From the NCBI GenBank assembly GCA_002373675.1, contig DFLF01000011.1:69854-133853 (forward strand): a DNA stretch of 64,000 bases. Direction: 5' to 3'. The notes under the pieces were generated by a model, which saw only the letters and a program-made list of their open reading frames with translations, had not been told where the DNA came from and searched no databases. This document shows positions 28,116 through 37,261 of the stretch, in pieces; the first letter of the stretch is position 1; every line of letters begins with the position of its first letter. A program made the position numbers and the translations under genes. The DNA is from Pseudobutyrivibrio sp. UBA3626 (lineage in GTDB: Bacteria; Bacillota; Clostridia; Lachnospirales; Lachnospiraceae).

Positions 28116-28136
28116 GACTATACGTCCTGCTTTTCT
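28106..28136. terminator. Shared convergent hairpin overlapping two stop codons
   Basis: A 13 bp stem (28106-28118 with 28124-28136, one G-T pair) and loop TATAC. It contains the stop codon of the plus-strand gene (28113-28115) and that of the minus-strand gene (28118-28120). Runs of A on the left arm and T on the right arm suit termination in both directions. Confidence 0.8.
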
Positions 28137-29347
28137 CCGTTAACAGTTGCTTTCTCGCCATCTTCTATGGGGATTATAATGCATTTTTTGCCATCAAGAA
28201 ATGTTGTAGTTATCTGTTCTATTTTCTCCGGATTTACTTTAACTATAATATCATTTTCTTTGCCGTCTTCACCTATTACGCCAGATTCCTTAAGCTGGGT
28301 AGTTAAATCTGCTACTCTTTCCTGTAATGATTTCTTCTCTAATCGAAGTTCGTTATTCTTAAGTACCTTGGTGTCTAAGATTTCTTCTGCTTCTGGAACA
28401 GATTCCTTGAAAAATTCTTCATAATTCTTTGCTATTTTCTCAGTCTTCTCTTCTGAGATAGGAACATCCTTTAGGATTTCTGTTACAACTTCTTTGTCTA
28501 GCATAATTTCGTCGTCTTTATCCACAACTTCCTTCTTCTCTTCAATATAATCATTCAAGTTGGCTTGTATATCAACTATTATATCTGAGGTGTCTTCCTT
28601 ATCTGGACCGATAGCCTGTGTAAGAATATTAGTAAAAGCATTCTTCTTTTCCTGTGTGGTTAATCTGCTTTCGCATCCCATGCCCATTTCCCATAATTCC
28701 TTGTGCGGGTCGTCTGCTTTCTTGGTATACATCATAATGCTATGGATGTCTGAACTTCTATCCGTAAAGCATGGGAAAATAAAACCGCTATCTGTAGGAC
28801 CAACAACCCAATCTCTGATTCTTGCACCGATTCTATGTTCGTCTTCTCTATATCCCAGACCTGGTTTTGAAAGCATAACAGGGCAGATAGAACATATTAT
28901 ATATTCATATGTTTCTTCTGACTCATCTAATTTCATATTGTCACTTGTCTTAACAATGACATCATAATTGTCGTAATATAGAAGAATTAAGTAATTGCCA
29001 ACAAAATCGTATGTTTCTATAATGTGGTCGAAGAAAGCATTGTATAGATTCTCATCTTCTAAGCCACTTTTCTTTAAAGCCATAAGGTTTTGCTGTGGTG
29101 CGCCATTTTCTTCTGCTTCAATTGGAAATTCAAGTTCAATTAAGTTGTTTCCTACTGTTCCTGAAAGTGTTTTATTGGCAATTTCTAGGTATTTGTGAAA
29201 CTCTTCGTCTTCTAGGCTAAGAAAGCTTTCGCTAAAAGTACAAACCTTGTCTTTAGACGAATTCACATAGCATCCCACCATTTTAGAGATGGTGCAAGAT
29301 TCCTTTTTTAGCCTTCTCTTTATCTCTGCAACTTCCTTTTTATTCAT
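28118..29347 (-). CDS. DUF4317 family protein
   Basis: This 409-residue cytosolic protein begins KKEVAEIKRRLKKESCTISK and continues MVGCYVNSSKDKVCTFSESF, matching the DUF4317 family of Lachnospiraceae and other Clostridia. The middle part (IICSICPVMLSKPGLGYRED, then RDWVVGPTDSGFIFPCFTDR) is the conserved block, and the C-terminal 130 residues are charged and partly coiled coil. The function of the family is not known to me. It is a single gene with an AAGGAGAT ribosome site. Confidence 0.82.
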   Translation of the reverse strand: MNKKEVAEIKRRLKKESCTISKMVGCYVNSSKDKVCTFSESFLSLEDEEFHKYLEIANKTLSGTVGNNLIELEFPIEAEENGAPQQNLMALKKSGLEDENLYNAFFDHIIETYDFVGNYLILLYYDNYDVIVKTSDNMKLDESEETYEYIICSICPVMLSKPGLGYREDEHRIGARIRDWVVGPTDSGFIFPCFTDRSSDIHSIMMYTKKADDPHKELWEMGMGCESRLTTQEKKNAFTNILTQAIGPDKEDTSDIIVDIQANLNDYIEEKKEVVDKDDEIMLDKEVVTEILKDVPISEEKTEKIAKNYEEFFKESVPEAEEILDTKVLKNNELRLEKKSLQERVADLTTQLKESGVIGEDGKENDIIVKVNPEKIEQITTTFLDGKKCIIIPIEDGEKATVNGEKQDV

Positions 29348-29567
29348 AATTTATCTCCTTTTAATCACTTACATATACTTAGCGTAGAATAGTCAGTATA
29401 AGAATGCTATATACATATAAGTACCCAACACTCAGCATTAATAATTGTAGATTATACACTTAAATAAATCAATTGGAAATATGTGCTAATATTGGAAAAT
29501 GCTTGAATAATAGGGCATGTTGTACTAAACTAGATATTGGATTTTTGTGTACATGGAGGATAAGAAA

Positions 29568-30956
29568 TTGGATTTACTTGAACTTAGACAATTACATCGT
29601 AATTTTAAGGATTATGAAGGAAAAGAAGTGACAGTTGGTGGATGGATTAGAAGTATTAGAGATTCTAAGACTTTTGGATTTATGGTACTTAATGACGGTA
29701 CTTTTTTTGAACCAACACAGATTGTCTTTGCTGATAAATTAGATAATTTTGATGAGATTAAGAAACTTAATGTTGGAGCTGCGGTTATAGTGTCTGGTGA
29801 AGTTGTAATTACACCGAATGCTAAGCAACCCTTTGAGATACAGGCAACTAACGTTGATATAGAAGGTGTATCTGCTCCGGAATATCCATTACAGAAGAAG
29901 AGACATTCATTCGAGTATCTTAGAACCATATCTCATCTTCGCCCTAGAACGAATACATTTCAGGCGGTATTTCGCGTAAGAAGCCTCTGTGCATACGCAA
30001 TTCACAAGTTCTTCCAGGAGAGAGACTTTGTATATGTTCATACTCCACTTATAACAAGTTCTGATGCAGAGGGAGCAGGTGAGATGTTCCAGGTAACAAC
30101 TCTTGATCTTAAGAATGTTCCTCTTGTTGATGGAAATGTGGATTTTACCGAGGATTTCTTTAATAAGCCAACTAATCTTACAGTATCAGGTCAGCTTAAT
30201 GGTGAGACATTTGCAATGGCATTTAAGAATATATATACATTTGGACCAACATTTAGAGCTGAGAATTCTAATACAACAAGACATGCTGCAGAATTCTGGA
30301 TGATTGAGCCAGAGATTGCATTTGCTGACTTAACAGACGATATGATGCTTGCAGAAAGTATGATCAAATACATTATTAATTATGTGCTGGAAAATGCGCC
30401 TGAGGAGATGGAATTCTTTAATAAATTCGTGGATAAGGGATTAATTGATAGATTAAAACATGTTGCTAATTCAGAATTTGGTCATATTACATATACTGAT
30501 GCAATCAAGGAACTTGAGAAGCATAATGACAAATTTGATTATAAGGTATCATGGGGATGTGATTTGCAGACAGAACATGAGAGATATCTAACAGAAGAGA
30601 TATTCAAGCGTCCTGTTTTTGTAACAGATTATCCTAAAGAGATTAAGGCTTTCTATATGAAGCTTAATGATGACGGCAAGACTGTTGCTGCTATGGACTG
30701 CCTGGTGCCGGGAATTGGCGAGATTATTGGTGGTTCCGAGAGAGAAGCAGATATTGATATTCTTAAGAAGCGTATGGAAGAATGTAATCTTAAGGAAGAA
30801 GACTACGACTTTTATATGGATCTTAGAAGATATGGTAGTGCAAGACATGCTGGTTTTGGACTTGGATTCGAAAGATGCGTTATGTATCTTACAGGTATGA
30901 GCAACATAAGAGACGTTATTCCATTCCCACGTACAGTTGGAAATTGTGAACTGTAA
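29568..30956 (+). CDS. asnS: Asparaginyl-tRNA synthetase
   Basis: This 462-residue class II synthetase charges tRNA-Asn. It shows the OB-fold ([20 protein letters not shown]), motif 1 ([20 protein letters not shown]), the motif 2 region ([20 protein letters not shown]) and motif 3 ([19 protein letters not shown]). The start is best read as TTG 29568, seven bases after GGAGGA and matching the usual start [13 protein letters not shown] at 29547 lies before that ribosome site. No T-box leader is seen in the 220-base upstream gap, nor any other clear element. It is next to asnA, which makes its amino acid. Confidence 0.95.
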   Translation: MDLLELRQLHRNFKDYEGKEVTVGGWIRSIRDSKTFGFMVLNDGTFFEPTQIVFADKLDNFDEIKKLNVGAAVIVSGEVVITPNAKQPFEIQATNVDIEGVSAPEYPLQKKRHSFEYLRTISHLRPRTNTFQAVFRVRSLCAYAIHKFFQERDFVYVHTPLITSSDAEGAGEMFQVTTLDLKNVPLVDGNVDFTEDFFNKPTNLTVSGQLNGETFAMAFKNIYTFGPTFRAENSNTTRHAAEFWMIEPEIAFADLTDDMMLAESMIKYIINYVLENAPEEMEFFNKFVDKGLIDRLKHVANSEFGHITYTDAIKELEKHNDKFDYKVSWGCDLQTEHERYLTEEIFKRPVFVTDYPKEIKAFYMKLNDDGKTVAAMDCLVPGIGEIIGGSEREADIDILKKRMEECNLKEEDYDFYMDLRRYGSARHAGFGLGFERCVMYLTGMSNIRDVIPFPRTVGNCEL

Positions 30957-31043
30957 TCTATAGTAGAAGATACGAGAAATGTACAGTTAAGAGAGTATTA
31001 GTAAAAAAAGAAAAAAGATTATTACACGAGAGGACAGAATAGA

Positions 31044-32054
31044 ATGAGCAAAATAGTAATTCCAGAGGGCTATGAATCAGAATTAAACCTTAAAGAGACA
31101 CAAATTGCAATAAAAAGAGTCAAAGACTTCTTCCAGGCACAACTTGCTGCACAGCTTAACTTGCGCCGCGTGTCAGCACCTCTTTTTGTGACACCGGAAT
31201 CGGGTCTTAATGACAACCTGAATGGTGTTGAACGCCCTGTTAAGTTTGGAATAAAAGAACAAGGTGATAAAGAGGTTGAGATAGTACATTCTCTTGCTAA
31301 ATGGAAGAGAATGGCACTTGGAAGATATGGATTCAAGGTTGGTGAAGGTCTTTACACTGATATGAATGCTATAAGAAGAGACGAAGATACAGACAATATT
31401 CATTCTATCTACGTTGACCAATGGGACTGGGAGCAGGTTATTCTTAAGGAAGAGAGAACAGATGCAGTACTTGAGAATAGAGTTAAATCTGTATATGATG
31501 CCCTAAGACTTACTGAAAAGTATGTATCTAACAGATATGGCTATGTGGAATGTTTCCTTCCTGAGAACATTACATTTATCACATCTCAGGAGCTTCTTGA
31601 TATTTATCCTGACTTAGATGTCAAAGAGAGGGAATATAGAATAGCCAAAGAGAAAGGTGCTGTATTTATTAAGCAAATCGGTGACAAACTTTCTAATGGA
31701 GAGAAGCATGATGGTCGTGCTCCTGACTATGATGATTGGGCATTGAACGGGGATATAATCGTATATTATCCTATTCTTGATATCGCTCTTGAATTGTCCT
31801 CAATGGGTATTAGAGTTGATGAAAAGTCTCTTGAAGAACAGCTTAAGAAGGCAGGATGCATTGATAGAATAGAACTTCCATTCCAGAAGTCTATAATGAA
31901 TAAAGAGATTCCATACACAATAGGTGGTGGTATTGGACAATCAAGAATATGTATGTTCTTTCTTCGCAAATGTCATATTGGAGAAGTACAGGTGTCTTAT
32001 TGGCCACAGGAAGATGTAGACTATGCTGCTAAGAAGGGCGTAATTATTCTATAG
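31044..32054 (+). CDS. asnA: Aspartate--ammonia ligase (asparagine synthetase A)
   Basis: This 336-residue AsnA-type enzyme makes asparagine from aspartate, ammonia and ATP. It belongs to the class II synthetase fold, with [44 protein letters not shown] and [15 protein letters not shown]. The length is normal. It lies 87 bases after asnS, so asparagine supply and tRNA charging are side by side. A weak hairpin (TTTTCC/GGAAAA) follows the stop, too short for me to call a terminator. Confidence 0.96.
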   Translation: MSKIVIPEGYESELNLKETQIAIKRVKDFFQAQLAAQLNLRRVSAPLFVTPESGLNDNLNGVERPVKFGIKEQGDKEVEIVHSLAKWKRMALGRYGFKVGEGLYTDMNAIRRDEDTDNIHSIYVDQWDWEQVILKEERTDAVLENRVKSVYDALRLTEKYVSNRYGYVECFLPENITFITSQELLDIYPDLDVKEREYRIAKEKGAVFIKQIGDKLSNGEKHDGRAPDYDDWALNGDIIVYYPILDIALELSSMGIRVDEKSLEEQLKKAGCIDRIELPFQKSIMNKEIPYTIGGGIGQSRICMFFLRKCHIGEVQVSYWPQEDVDYAAKKGVIIL

Positions 32055-32105
32055 TAAGTTGGGATTTTCCTTTATGGAAAACGTATTATAAACAGGGGAT
32101 TACAT

Positions 32106-32393
32106 ATGAGTAAACAAGTTAAAGATCACGAAATGGATAATTTGATGGATGCTTTCGTATCTCTTAAGAGTAGAGAAGAAGCATATGCATTTCTAGAAGA
32201 TATATGTACTGTTAAAGAATTAGAATCTCTAAGTCAGCGACTAGAAGTCGCAAGGCTTCTTAGAGATAAAATAACATATCAGGACATTGCAAGTAAGACA
32301 GGTGCTTCGACAACCACTGTAAGCAGAGTTAATAGAGCCCTTAATTACGGTTGTGATGGTTATGATATGGTATTAGATAGAATTAAACTTTAG
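32106..32393 (+). CDS. YerC/YecD family TrpR-like regulator
   Basis: This 95-residue DNA-binding protein of the TrpR-related YerC/YecD family has an N-terminal helix bundle (LMDAFVSLKSREEAYAFLED, CTVKELESLSQRLEVARLL) and a helix-turn-helix (TYQDIASKTGASTTTVSRVN). The family is widespread in Firmicutes, and its effector is not established. The ribosome site is AGGGGAT. It converges on the DUF1836 gene with only four bases between stops, and no strong terminator is seen there. Confidence 0.9.
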   Translation: MSKQVKDHEMDNLMDAFVSLKSREEAYAFLEDICTVKELESLSQRLEVARLLRDKITYQDIASKTGASTTTVSRVNRALNYGCDGYDMVLDRIKL

Positions 32394-32397
32394 ATTT

Positions 32398-33057
32398 CTA
32401 TTCGCAATCAGAACCCATGTCAAGGTCGATTAACTCTTCAATCATCATTTTCTTAACATAGATGTCGAAGGATAAAAGACATATAAATGAGAATCGTTGC
32501 AACAATTCCTTGTCTTCTTCCGGGGCATCTTGAAATGATTTAGTGCTTAAGTTGAATTTCCTTAGGACATCCTTTGTAAGAGCCTTGCCATCAGCAAGCT
32601 CAATATCTACAATTTCTTTGTACAAATCAGTAAATGACAAATCATCATCGCTATTAAAGAATTTATCAGTTACAGGCTCCATTATTGCCTTTACATCCTT
32701 AATACTTAAGAATGTCTTAAGATAGTAGATGAATATGAGTGTAAGAATATGATTCTTATTGTATTTCTTCTTGTCTGGAGAGGGTAGTACATTGTTCTTT
32801 GTGTAGTTATTAATCATAGTTTTGGTTAATGTCTTATCCTCTGGATTACGTTTTACTGATTCTAGATGAGAATCGATAAATGTTGTTACCTGATCAATAT
32901 AAAGGTCAATATCTGGAATATCGTTGTATCCTACATAGTCAATTTCTGAGAAGCTTTTTACTAGAATTGACATTATTTCCTTTTGGGTATACTTATACTT
33001 TTTCTTGTGTGATTTCTTATTTTTGTCACTTCTTTTTGGGCTTTCTGAGCTTGGCAT
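32398..33057 (-). CDS. DUF1836 family protein
   Basis: This 219-residue protein has a basic N-terminal tail (KKSHKKKYKYTQKEI). The DUF1836 core follows: DIPDIDLYIDQVTTFI, MINNYTKNNVLPSPDKKKYN, HILTLIFIYYLKTFLSI and IKDVKAIMEPV. This reads as a MerR-like or winged-helix DNA-binding unit, where MINNYTKN plus PSPDKKKY resembles the recognition element. It is probably a transcription regulator. I use ATG 33057, eight bases after AAGGAG; a longer in-frame version from 33144 would run through the promoter. Confidence 0.8.
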   Translation of the reverse strand: MPSSESPKRSDKNKKSHKKKYKYTQKEIMSILVKSFSEIDYVGYNDIPDIDLYIDQVTTFIDSHLESVKRNPEDKTLTKTMINNYTKNNVLPSPDKKKYNKNHILTLIFIYYLKTFLSIKDVKAIMEPVTDKFFNSDDDLSFTDLYKEIVDIELADGKALTKDVLRKFNLSTKSFQDAPEEDKELLQRFSFICLLSFDIYVKKMMIEELIDLDMGSDCE

Positions 33058-33094
33058 TGATTTTTTCTCCTTAACACATATACCATGTTGTATA

Positions 33095-33122
33095 ATACTA
33101 ATATCTTCTATTACAGTTTCAA
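33095..33122 (-). promoter_or_regulatory. Promoter of the DUF1836 gene
   Basis: On the minus strand: TTGAAA (33117-33122), a 16-base spacer and TAGTAT (33095-33100). It supports the later start codon at 33057. Confidence 0.45.
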
Positions 33123-33244
33123 ATACTATAATAACACATATCAATACCTTATGTAATATTTTTTTGACCTTATTTTGGAATGCTCACACTAGATGTCTGG
33201 TAGTACATATATTGAAAGGATAAGATAATATAGTTACAAGCACG

Positions 33245-33273
33245 AAAAAAGACCACATCTTGCGATGTGGTCT
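33245..33273 (-). terminator. Rho-independent terminator of the lipase gene
   Basis: On the minus strand a 10 bp perfect stem (AGACCACATC / GATGTGGTCT, 33250-33259 and 33264-33273) is followed by TTTTTT. Confidence 0.93.
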
Positions 33274-33287
33274 AAGTTATTTCTAGA

Positions 33288-34232
33288 TTACTCAGTTACG
33301 ATTACAGGTGAATGGAAGAATTGTGTTGTTGAGAAGTCAAGTGCAAGAGTCTTGCTGCCGTTCTTAACACCTGTTACATCATAAGCACCCCATACATCTG
33401 TTCTATTATAACTTTCGTTATGAGCATGGAACTGGAAGTCAACCATTCTGTAACCACCATCTTCCTTGTTAAGACCAAGTGTCTGCCAGAAGATGTTTAA
33501 GAATGTAGATACACTTAAGAATGGTACTACATCACTCTTGTCGCCTAATCTTTGAACTGTTCCTTCACGCTTGAAACCGTTGATTAATGGTGAACCAAAA
33601 GTTACTGTGTTAAGGAAGTTGTAGTTTGACTTAAGTGTGCTGTCAGATACAACCTGTTGTGCAACCATACCGCCAAGTGAGTGACCTGTTACGATAATGT
33701 TTGAACCTGCAGGAATGTTCTCTGATATAACCTTCTTAACGTTTCTTACATACTTGTTGTCAAATTCGAAACCTGATAGAAGATCTGTAAACCATCCTGT
33801 TGTCTGGTTCTTTGCATCCATATCTGTTCCTGATAGACATACAAGATATACATCTTTCTTCTGTCTTAACCAATTGTTGTAATTAAGTGTTCCCTTTGTG
33901 ATAGAGATAGGTCCATCCTGTTGGAAACTATAGTATCCTAACATTGTAAGTCTTGATAACTCTGCTGAGTTAGTATAAGTCTTTTGCTCGCCTGAAATAA
34001 CATCCTTTGCAGCAGAAGCGATTTGCTTTGTTCTCTCGTCCGCATCTGCAGCTACGTTTGCTGTTGCAGCAATTCCAGATAAAGCTTCTTCTGTTACATT
34101 TTCACCTTCAGTAGCCGCTGCTATGTCGGCATCCATAACCTGGTTACCTTCAGTTGTTTTTGCAAAAGCTGTGCTTCCGAAAAGCATTGCCATTGCCATT
34201 GAAATTGCTACTACCTTTTTAAACTTTTTCAT
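33288..34232 (-). CDS. Secreted class 3-like lipase/esterase
   Basis: This 314-residue protein has a clear signal peptide (MKKFKKVVAISMAMAMLFGS, cleavage near AFA-KT, about residue 25). The alpha/beta-hydrolase core has nucleophile S185 in VTGHSLGGMV, a likely acid residue in GDKSDVVPFL and a likely histidine in FQFHAHNESY, so the triad appears complete. It would hydrolyse lipids or esters outside the cell. There is no cell-wall anchor, so it should be released or loosely bound. It has its own promoter, operator-like palindrome and terminator. The lipid substrate is unknown. Confidence 0.85.
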   Translation of the reverse strand: MKKFKKVVAISMAMAMLFGSTAFAKTTEGNQVMDADIAAATEGENVTEEALSGIAATANVAADADERTKQIASAAKDVISGEQKTYTNSAELSRLTMLGYYSFQQDGPISITKGTLNYNNWLRQKKDVYLVCLSGTDMDAKNQTTGWFTDLLSGFEFDNKYVRNVKKVISENIPAGSNIIVTGHSLGGMVAQQVVSDSTLKSNYNFLNTVTFGSPLINGFKREGTVQRLGDKSDVVPFLSVSTFLNIFWQTLGLNKEDGGYRMVDFQFHAHNESYNRTDVWGAYDVTGVKNGSKTLALDFSTTQFFHSPVIVTE

Positions 34233-34277
34233 TTTTACCCCTTTCTTCTTAAAAAAACCACGAAACTTTATGCTTTA

Positions 34278-34319
34278 ATTATAGGACCTGGAAACTCAAA
34301 AATCAATAATGAGTTTCCA
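34278..34319 (-). promoter_or_regulatory. Lipase promoter with palindromic operator
   Basis: Read on the minus strand: TTGATT (34301-34306), a 17-base spacer and TATAAT (34278-34283). A perfect 10 bp inverted repeat, TGGAAACTCA (34289-34298) and TGAGTTTCCA (34310-34319), brackets the -35 box. This position suits a repressor or an induced activator; the regulator is unknown. Confidence 0.7.
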
Positions 34320-34339
34320 AAATAGCAGCTTGCATAATT

Positions 34340-34368
34340 TTGACTGTGTATTTTATTGCACATTTAAC
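34340..34368 (+). promoter_or_regulatory. Possible promoter of pcrA
   Basis: TTGACT (34340-34345), a 17-base spacer and TTTAAC (34363-34368). The -10 box is poor. The site lies 90 bases before the gene. Confidence 0.35.
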
Positions 34369-34459
34369 ATAGCAAGATTGTTGTTGAAGAGTGGACCATG
34401 ATGTGGCATATTATTATAGAAAGAATTCTACCTGATGAAAAAGAGAGGATGAAGTTAAG

Positions 34460-36694
34460 ATGGATTTATCGATGCTTAATGATAATCAGAAATTAGGTGT
34501 TACTACCACAGAAGGACCTGTGCTTATTCTTGCTGGCGCAGGAAGTGGCAAGACAAGAGTGCTAACATATAGGACTGCGTATCTAATAGAAGAAAAGCAT
34601 GTCGAGCCATATAATATTATGGCAATAACATTTACCAACAAAGCGGCAAATGAAATGCGTGAAAGAATTAATAATATTGTTGGACATGGCTCAAATGCCA
34701 TATGGGTTGCAACGTTCCACTCCACCTGTGTAAGAATACTAAGAAGATATATTGACAGGATTGGTTATGATACAAGTTTTACAATATATGATACAGATGA
34801 TTCGAAGAAGCTTGTTAAGGAAGTGTTGAACAGGCTTAATATCGATCCTAAGAGATATGCTGAGCGCATGTGTCTTAATGTTATATCTTCCTATAAGAAT
34901 GAACTGATTAATCCGGAGAAGGCACTCCTTGACGTTCATAACAAGGCTGAGGATGATACAGTTGCCAGGATTTACAGGGAGTATCAGGTGATGCTTCGTG
35001 ATAATAACGCTCTTGATTTTGATGATTTGATAATGAAGACTGTAGAATTATTCTCGAAGTGTCCAGAGGTTCTTAGTAATTATCATGAGAGATTTAAGTA
35101 CATTATGGTCGATGAATACCAGGATACTAATACTGCACAGTTTGAATTAATCAAACATTTGGCAAAGCGTAATAAGAATCTATGCGTAGTTGGAGATGAT
35201 GATCAGTCTATTTATAAATTCAGGGGTGCCAACATATATAACATCTTGAATTTTGAGAACAATTATCCGGAAACCACGGTAATTAAGCTTGAAGAAAACT
35301 ACAGATCAACACCGAATATCCTTGATGTGGCTAATGCCGTAATTAAGAATAATACTATGCGCAAAAAAAAGACCTTAAGAACAAGTAAGCAGGAAGGAGA
35401 TATTGTCAATTTCATAAGATGTGATACATCCTATGAAGAAGCTGATAGAATTGCAAGCGATATAGATAAGATGGCGAGGCTTTCAATATATTCCTATGGT
35501 CAGTCGGCGATTCTATATAGAACGAATGCGCAATCCAGACTAATTGAGGAGAGATTAATTGCAGAAACTATCCCCTATAAGATTATTGGCGGAACCAATT
35601 TCTATTCGAGAAAAGAGATTAAGGACATTGTGTCATATCTCAAAGTTGTTAGTAATCCATATGACGATATGGCAATAACAAGAATAATAAATGTTCCGAA
35701 AAGAGGGATTGGTGCCACAACAATTAGCAGAATCAGTGACTATGCCTATGCCAACAATATGACGTTTAGAGAGGCTATGGGAATCTGTGATGAGATAGGT
35801 ACTTTATCTAAGGCGGCATCAGCGAAGGTTCTTAAGTTCTTTGATTATCTTGAGAAATTGACAGAGTTTTCTAAGACTTCTCTTGTGTCAGAATTGATTG
35901 AGAAGATAATAGAAGATACAGAATATGTTGAGAATCTCAAATCAGAAGGAACTGAAGAGGCAAGGGACAGAATAGATAATATTGATGAATTAGTATCCAA
36001 GGTGTATTTATATGAAGAAAATGCCAGAGCAAATGAGGAGGAAATCAGTCTTGACGCCTTCCTTTCTGAGGTTTCATTAGTTGCTGATATTGATAATTTA
36101 GAAGATGAAAATGATGTTGTTGTTCTAATGACTATGCATTCTGCAAAAGGACTTGAATTTCCGAATGTATATATTGCCGGAATGGAAGAGAATTTATTTC
36201 CTGGAGGAAGGTGCCTGGGAGGACCTGATGAGGAAAATGAGATTGAAGAAGAGAGGCGACTGTGTTATGTGGCAATTACCAGAGCGATGGAGAGATTGAC
36301 ACTTCTATCATGTGCTCAGAGATTTACAAGAGGACAGGTTAGTTACAATGCCATATCACGTTTTGTAAAGGAGATACCACAAGACCTTCTTAATGGAAAT
36401 GTGTGGGAACCTAAGCCAAGAGAAAGTGACGTGTCTACTAATGTATCTGATTTCTACCGTGTTAAGAAGGAACCTGTGAGTGCCAAGAAGTATAAGGTAA
36501 AGAATTTTGGAAGTAAAATTAATAAGGCGCCTCTAGACTATGCAGTTGGTGACAGAGTAAAGCATATGAAGTTCGGCGAAGGAGAAGTGACATTAATTAA
36601 CGATGGGGGAAGGGATTATGAGGTCACAGTTGATTTTGATACTGCCGGCAGGAAGAAAATGTTTGCAAGCTTTGCAAAGCTTGTCAAAATTTAG
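34460..36694 (+). CDS. pcrA: ATP-dependent DNA helicase PcrA/UvrD
   Basis: This 744-residue superfamily 1A 3'-5' helicase acts in nucleotide excision repair and replication-fork upkeep. Motifs are LILAGAGSGKTRVLTYR (I), AITFTNKAANEMRER (Ia), YIMVDEYQDTN (II), VVGDDDQSIYKFRGA (III), LEENYRS (IV), VVVLMTMHSAKGLEF (V) and RRLCYVAITRA (VI). The C-terminal RNA-polymerase-binding tail of PcrA is present (YAVGDRVKHMKFGEGEV). It is complete and of normal length. Confidence 0.96.
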   Translation: MDLSMLNDNQKLGVTTTEGPVLILAGAGSGKTRVLTYRTAYLIEEKHVEPYNIMAITFTNKAANEMRERINNIVGHGSNAIWVATFHSTCVRILRRYIDRIGYDTSFTIYDTDDSKKLVKEVLNRLNIDPKRYAERMCLNVISSYKNELINPEKALLDVHNKAEDDTVARIYREYQVMLRDNNALDFDDLIMKTVELFSKCPEVLSNYHERFKYIMVDEYQDTNTAQFELIKHLAKRNKNLCVVGDDDQSIYKFRGANIYNILNFENNYPETTVIKLEENYRSTPNILDVANAVIKNNTMRKKKTLRTSKQEGDIVNFIRCDTSYEEADRIASDIDKMARLSIYSYGQSAILYRTNAQSRLIEERLIAETIPYKIIGGTNFYSRKEIKDIVSYLKVVSNPYDDMAITRIINVPKRGIGATTISRISDYAYANNMTFREAMGICDEIGTLSKAASAKVLKFFDYLEKLTEFSKTSLVSELIEKIIEDTEYVENLKSEGTEEARDRIDNIDELVSKVYLYEENARANEEEISLDAFLSEVSLVADIDNLEDENDVVVLMTMHSAKGLEFPNVYIAGMEENLFPGGRCLGGPDEENEIEEERRLCYVAITRAMERLTLLSCAQRFTRGQVSYNAISRFVKEIPQDLLNGNVWEPKPRESDVSTNVSDFYRVKKEPVSAKKYKVKNFGSKINKAPLDYAVGDRVKHMKFGEGEVTLINDGGRDYEVTVDFDTAGRKKMFASFAKLVKI

Positions 36695-36716
36695 TGTTCC
36701 TTAATAAAAATAAATA

Positions 36717-36725
36717 TGTTATAAT
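36717..36725 (+). promoter_or_regulatory. Extended -10 promoter of the small acidic gene
   Basis: TGTTATAAT (36717-36725) is an extended -10 box (TG, one base, TATAAT). I see no good -35 box at 17 bases. Confidence 0.5.
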
Positions 36726-36779
36726 TTAAAAAGATTGAAATGACTTTTAGGTCAAAATAAAAAAAGGAGAGGTAGAATT

Positions 36780-37145
36780 ATGAAGTTTGATATGATTAGT
36801 AAAGAAGATTTAACAGATTATTTGAATGTTGATAAGCTAAAAGGATTAACAGATTCAATTTCCAACTTGTCGGCTGTTGAGGCTATCAAGAACCTTAAAG
36901 ACGATGATGTTGTAGTAGTTGAGAAGAAGAAAAAAGGTGGTTTTAAGAAATTCTTAATTTTCGCTCTTGTATGTGCTGCTATCTGTGGTGTCGTATACGC
37001 ATTGATTAAGTACTTTAAGCCAGAGTATGAAGATGAATTCATGGATGATATTGATGATGAATTCTATGATGATGACGACGAGTTATTTGATGATGATGAG
37101 GAAGATGTAGCTCCAGCTAAGGAAGAAGCTAAGGACGCTAAATAA
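36780..37145 (+). CDS. Small single-helix membrane protein with acidic tail
   Basis: This 121-residue protein has residues 1-55 soluble, then KKKKGGFKK, one helix at about 56-74 (FLIFALVCAAICGVVYALI) and a tail with over 20 Asp/Glu (EDEFMDDIDDEFYDDDDELF and onward). The basic stretch before the helix keeps the N terminus in the cytosol, which would place the acidic tail outside. I do not recognise the family. It has its own extended -10 promoter, an ideal AGGAGAGG ribosome site and a strong terminator, so it is a real and probably well-expressed gene. Confidence 0.75.
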   Translation: MKFDMISKEDLTDYLNVDKLKGLTDSISNLSAVEAIKNLKDDDVVVVEKKKKGGFKKFLIFALVCAAICGVVYALIKYFKPEYEDEFMDDIDDEFYDDDDELFDDDEEDVAPAKEEAKDAK

Positions 37146-37171
37146 ATCGCTTCATTTAGGTTGTTAATTAT

Positions 37172-37206
37172 AGCAACATACGATTTTTTCGTATGTTGCT
37201 TTTTTC
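37172..37206 (+). terminator. Rho-independent terminator
   Basis: A perfect 11-12 bp stem (AGCAACATACG(A) 37172-37183, (T)CGTATGTTGCT 37189-37200) is followed by TTTTTT. Confidence 0.95.
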
Positions 37207-37261
37207 TTATATGATGTCTGTTATAGTTGATACTGAAAGAATTAAGTGGTAGGTGTATGGC

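Noticed and set aside
29348..29567. T-box leader before asnS
   Set aside because: No specifier stem, T-box sequence or terminator/antiterminator pair could be recognised.
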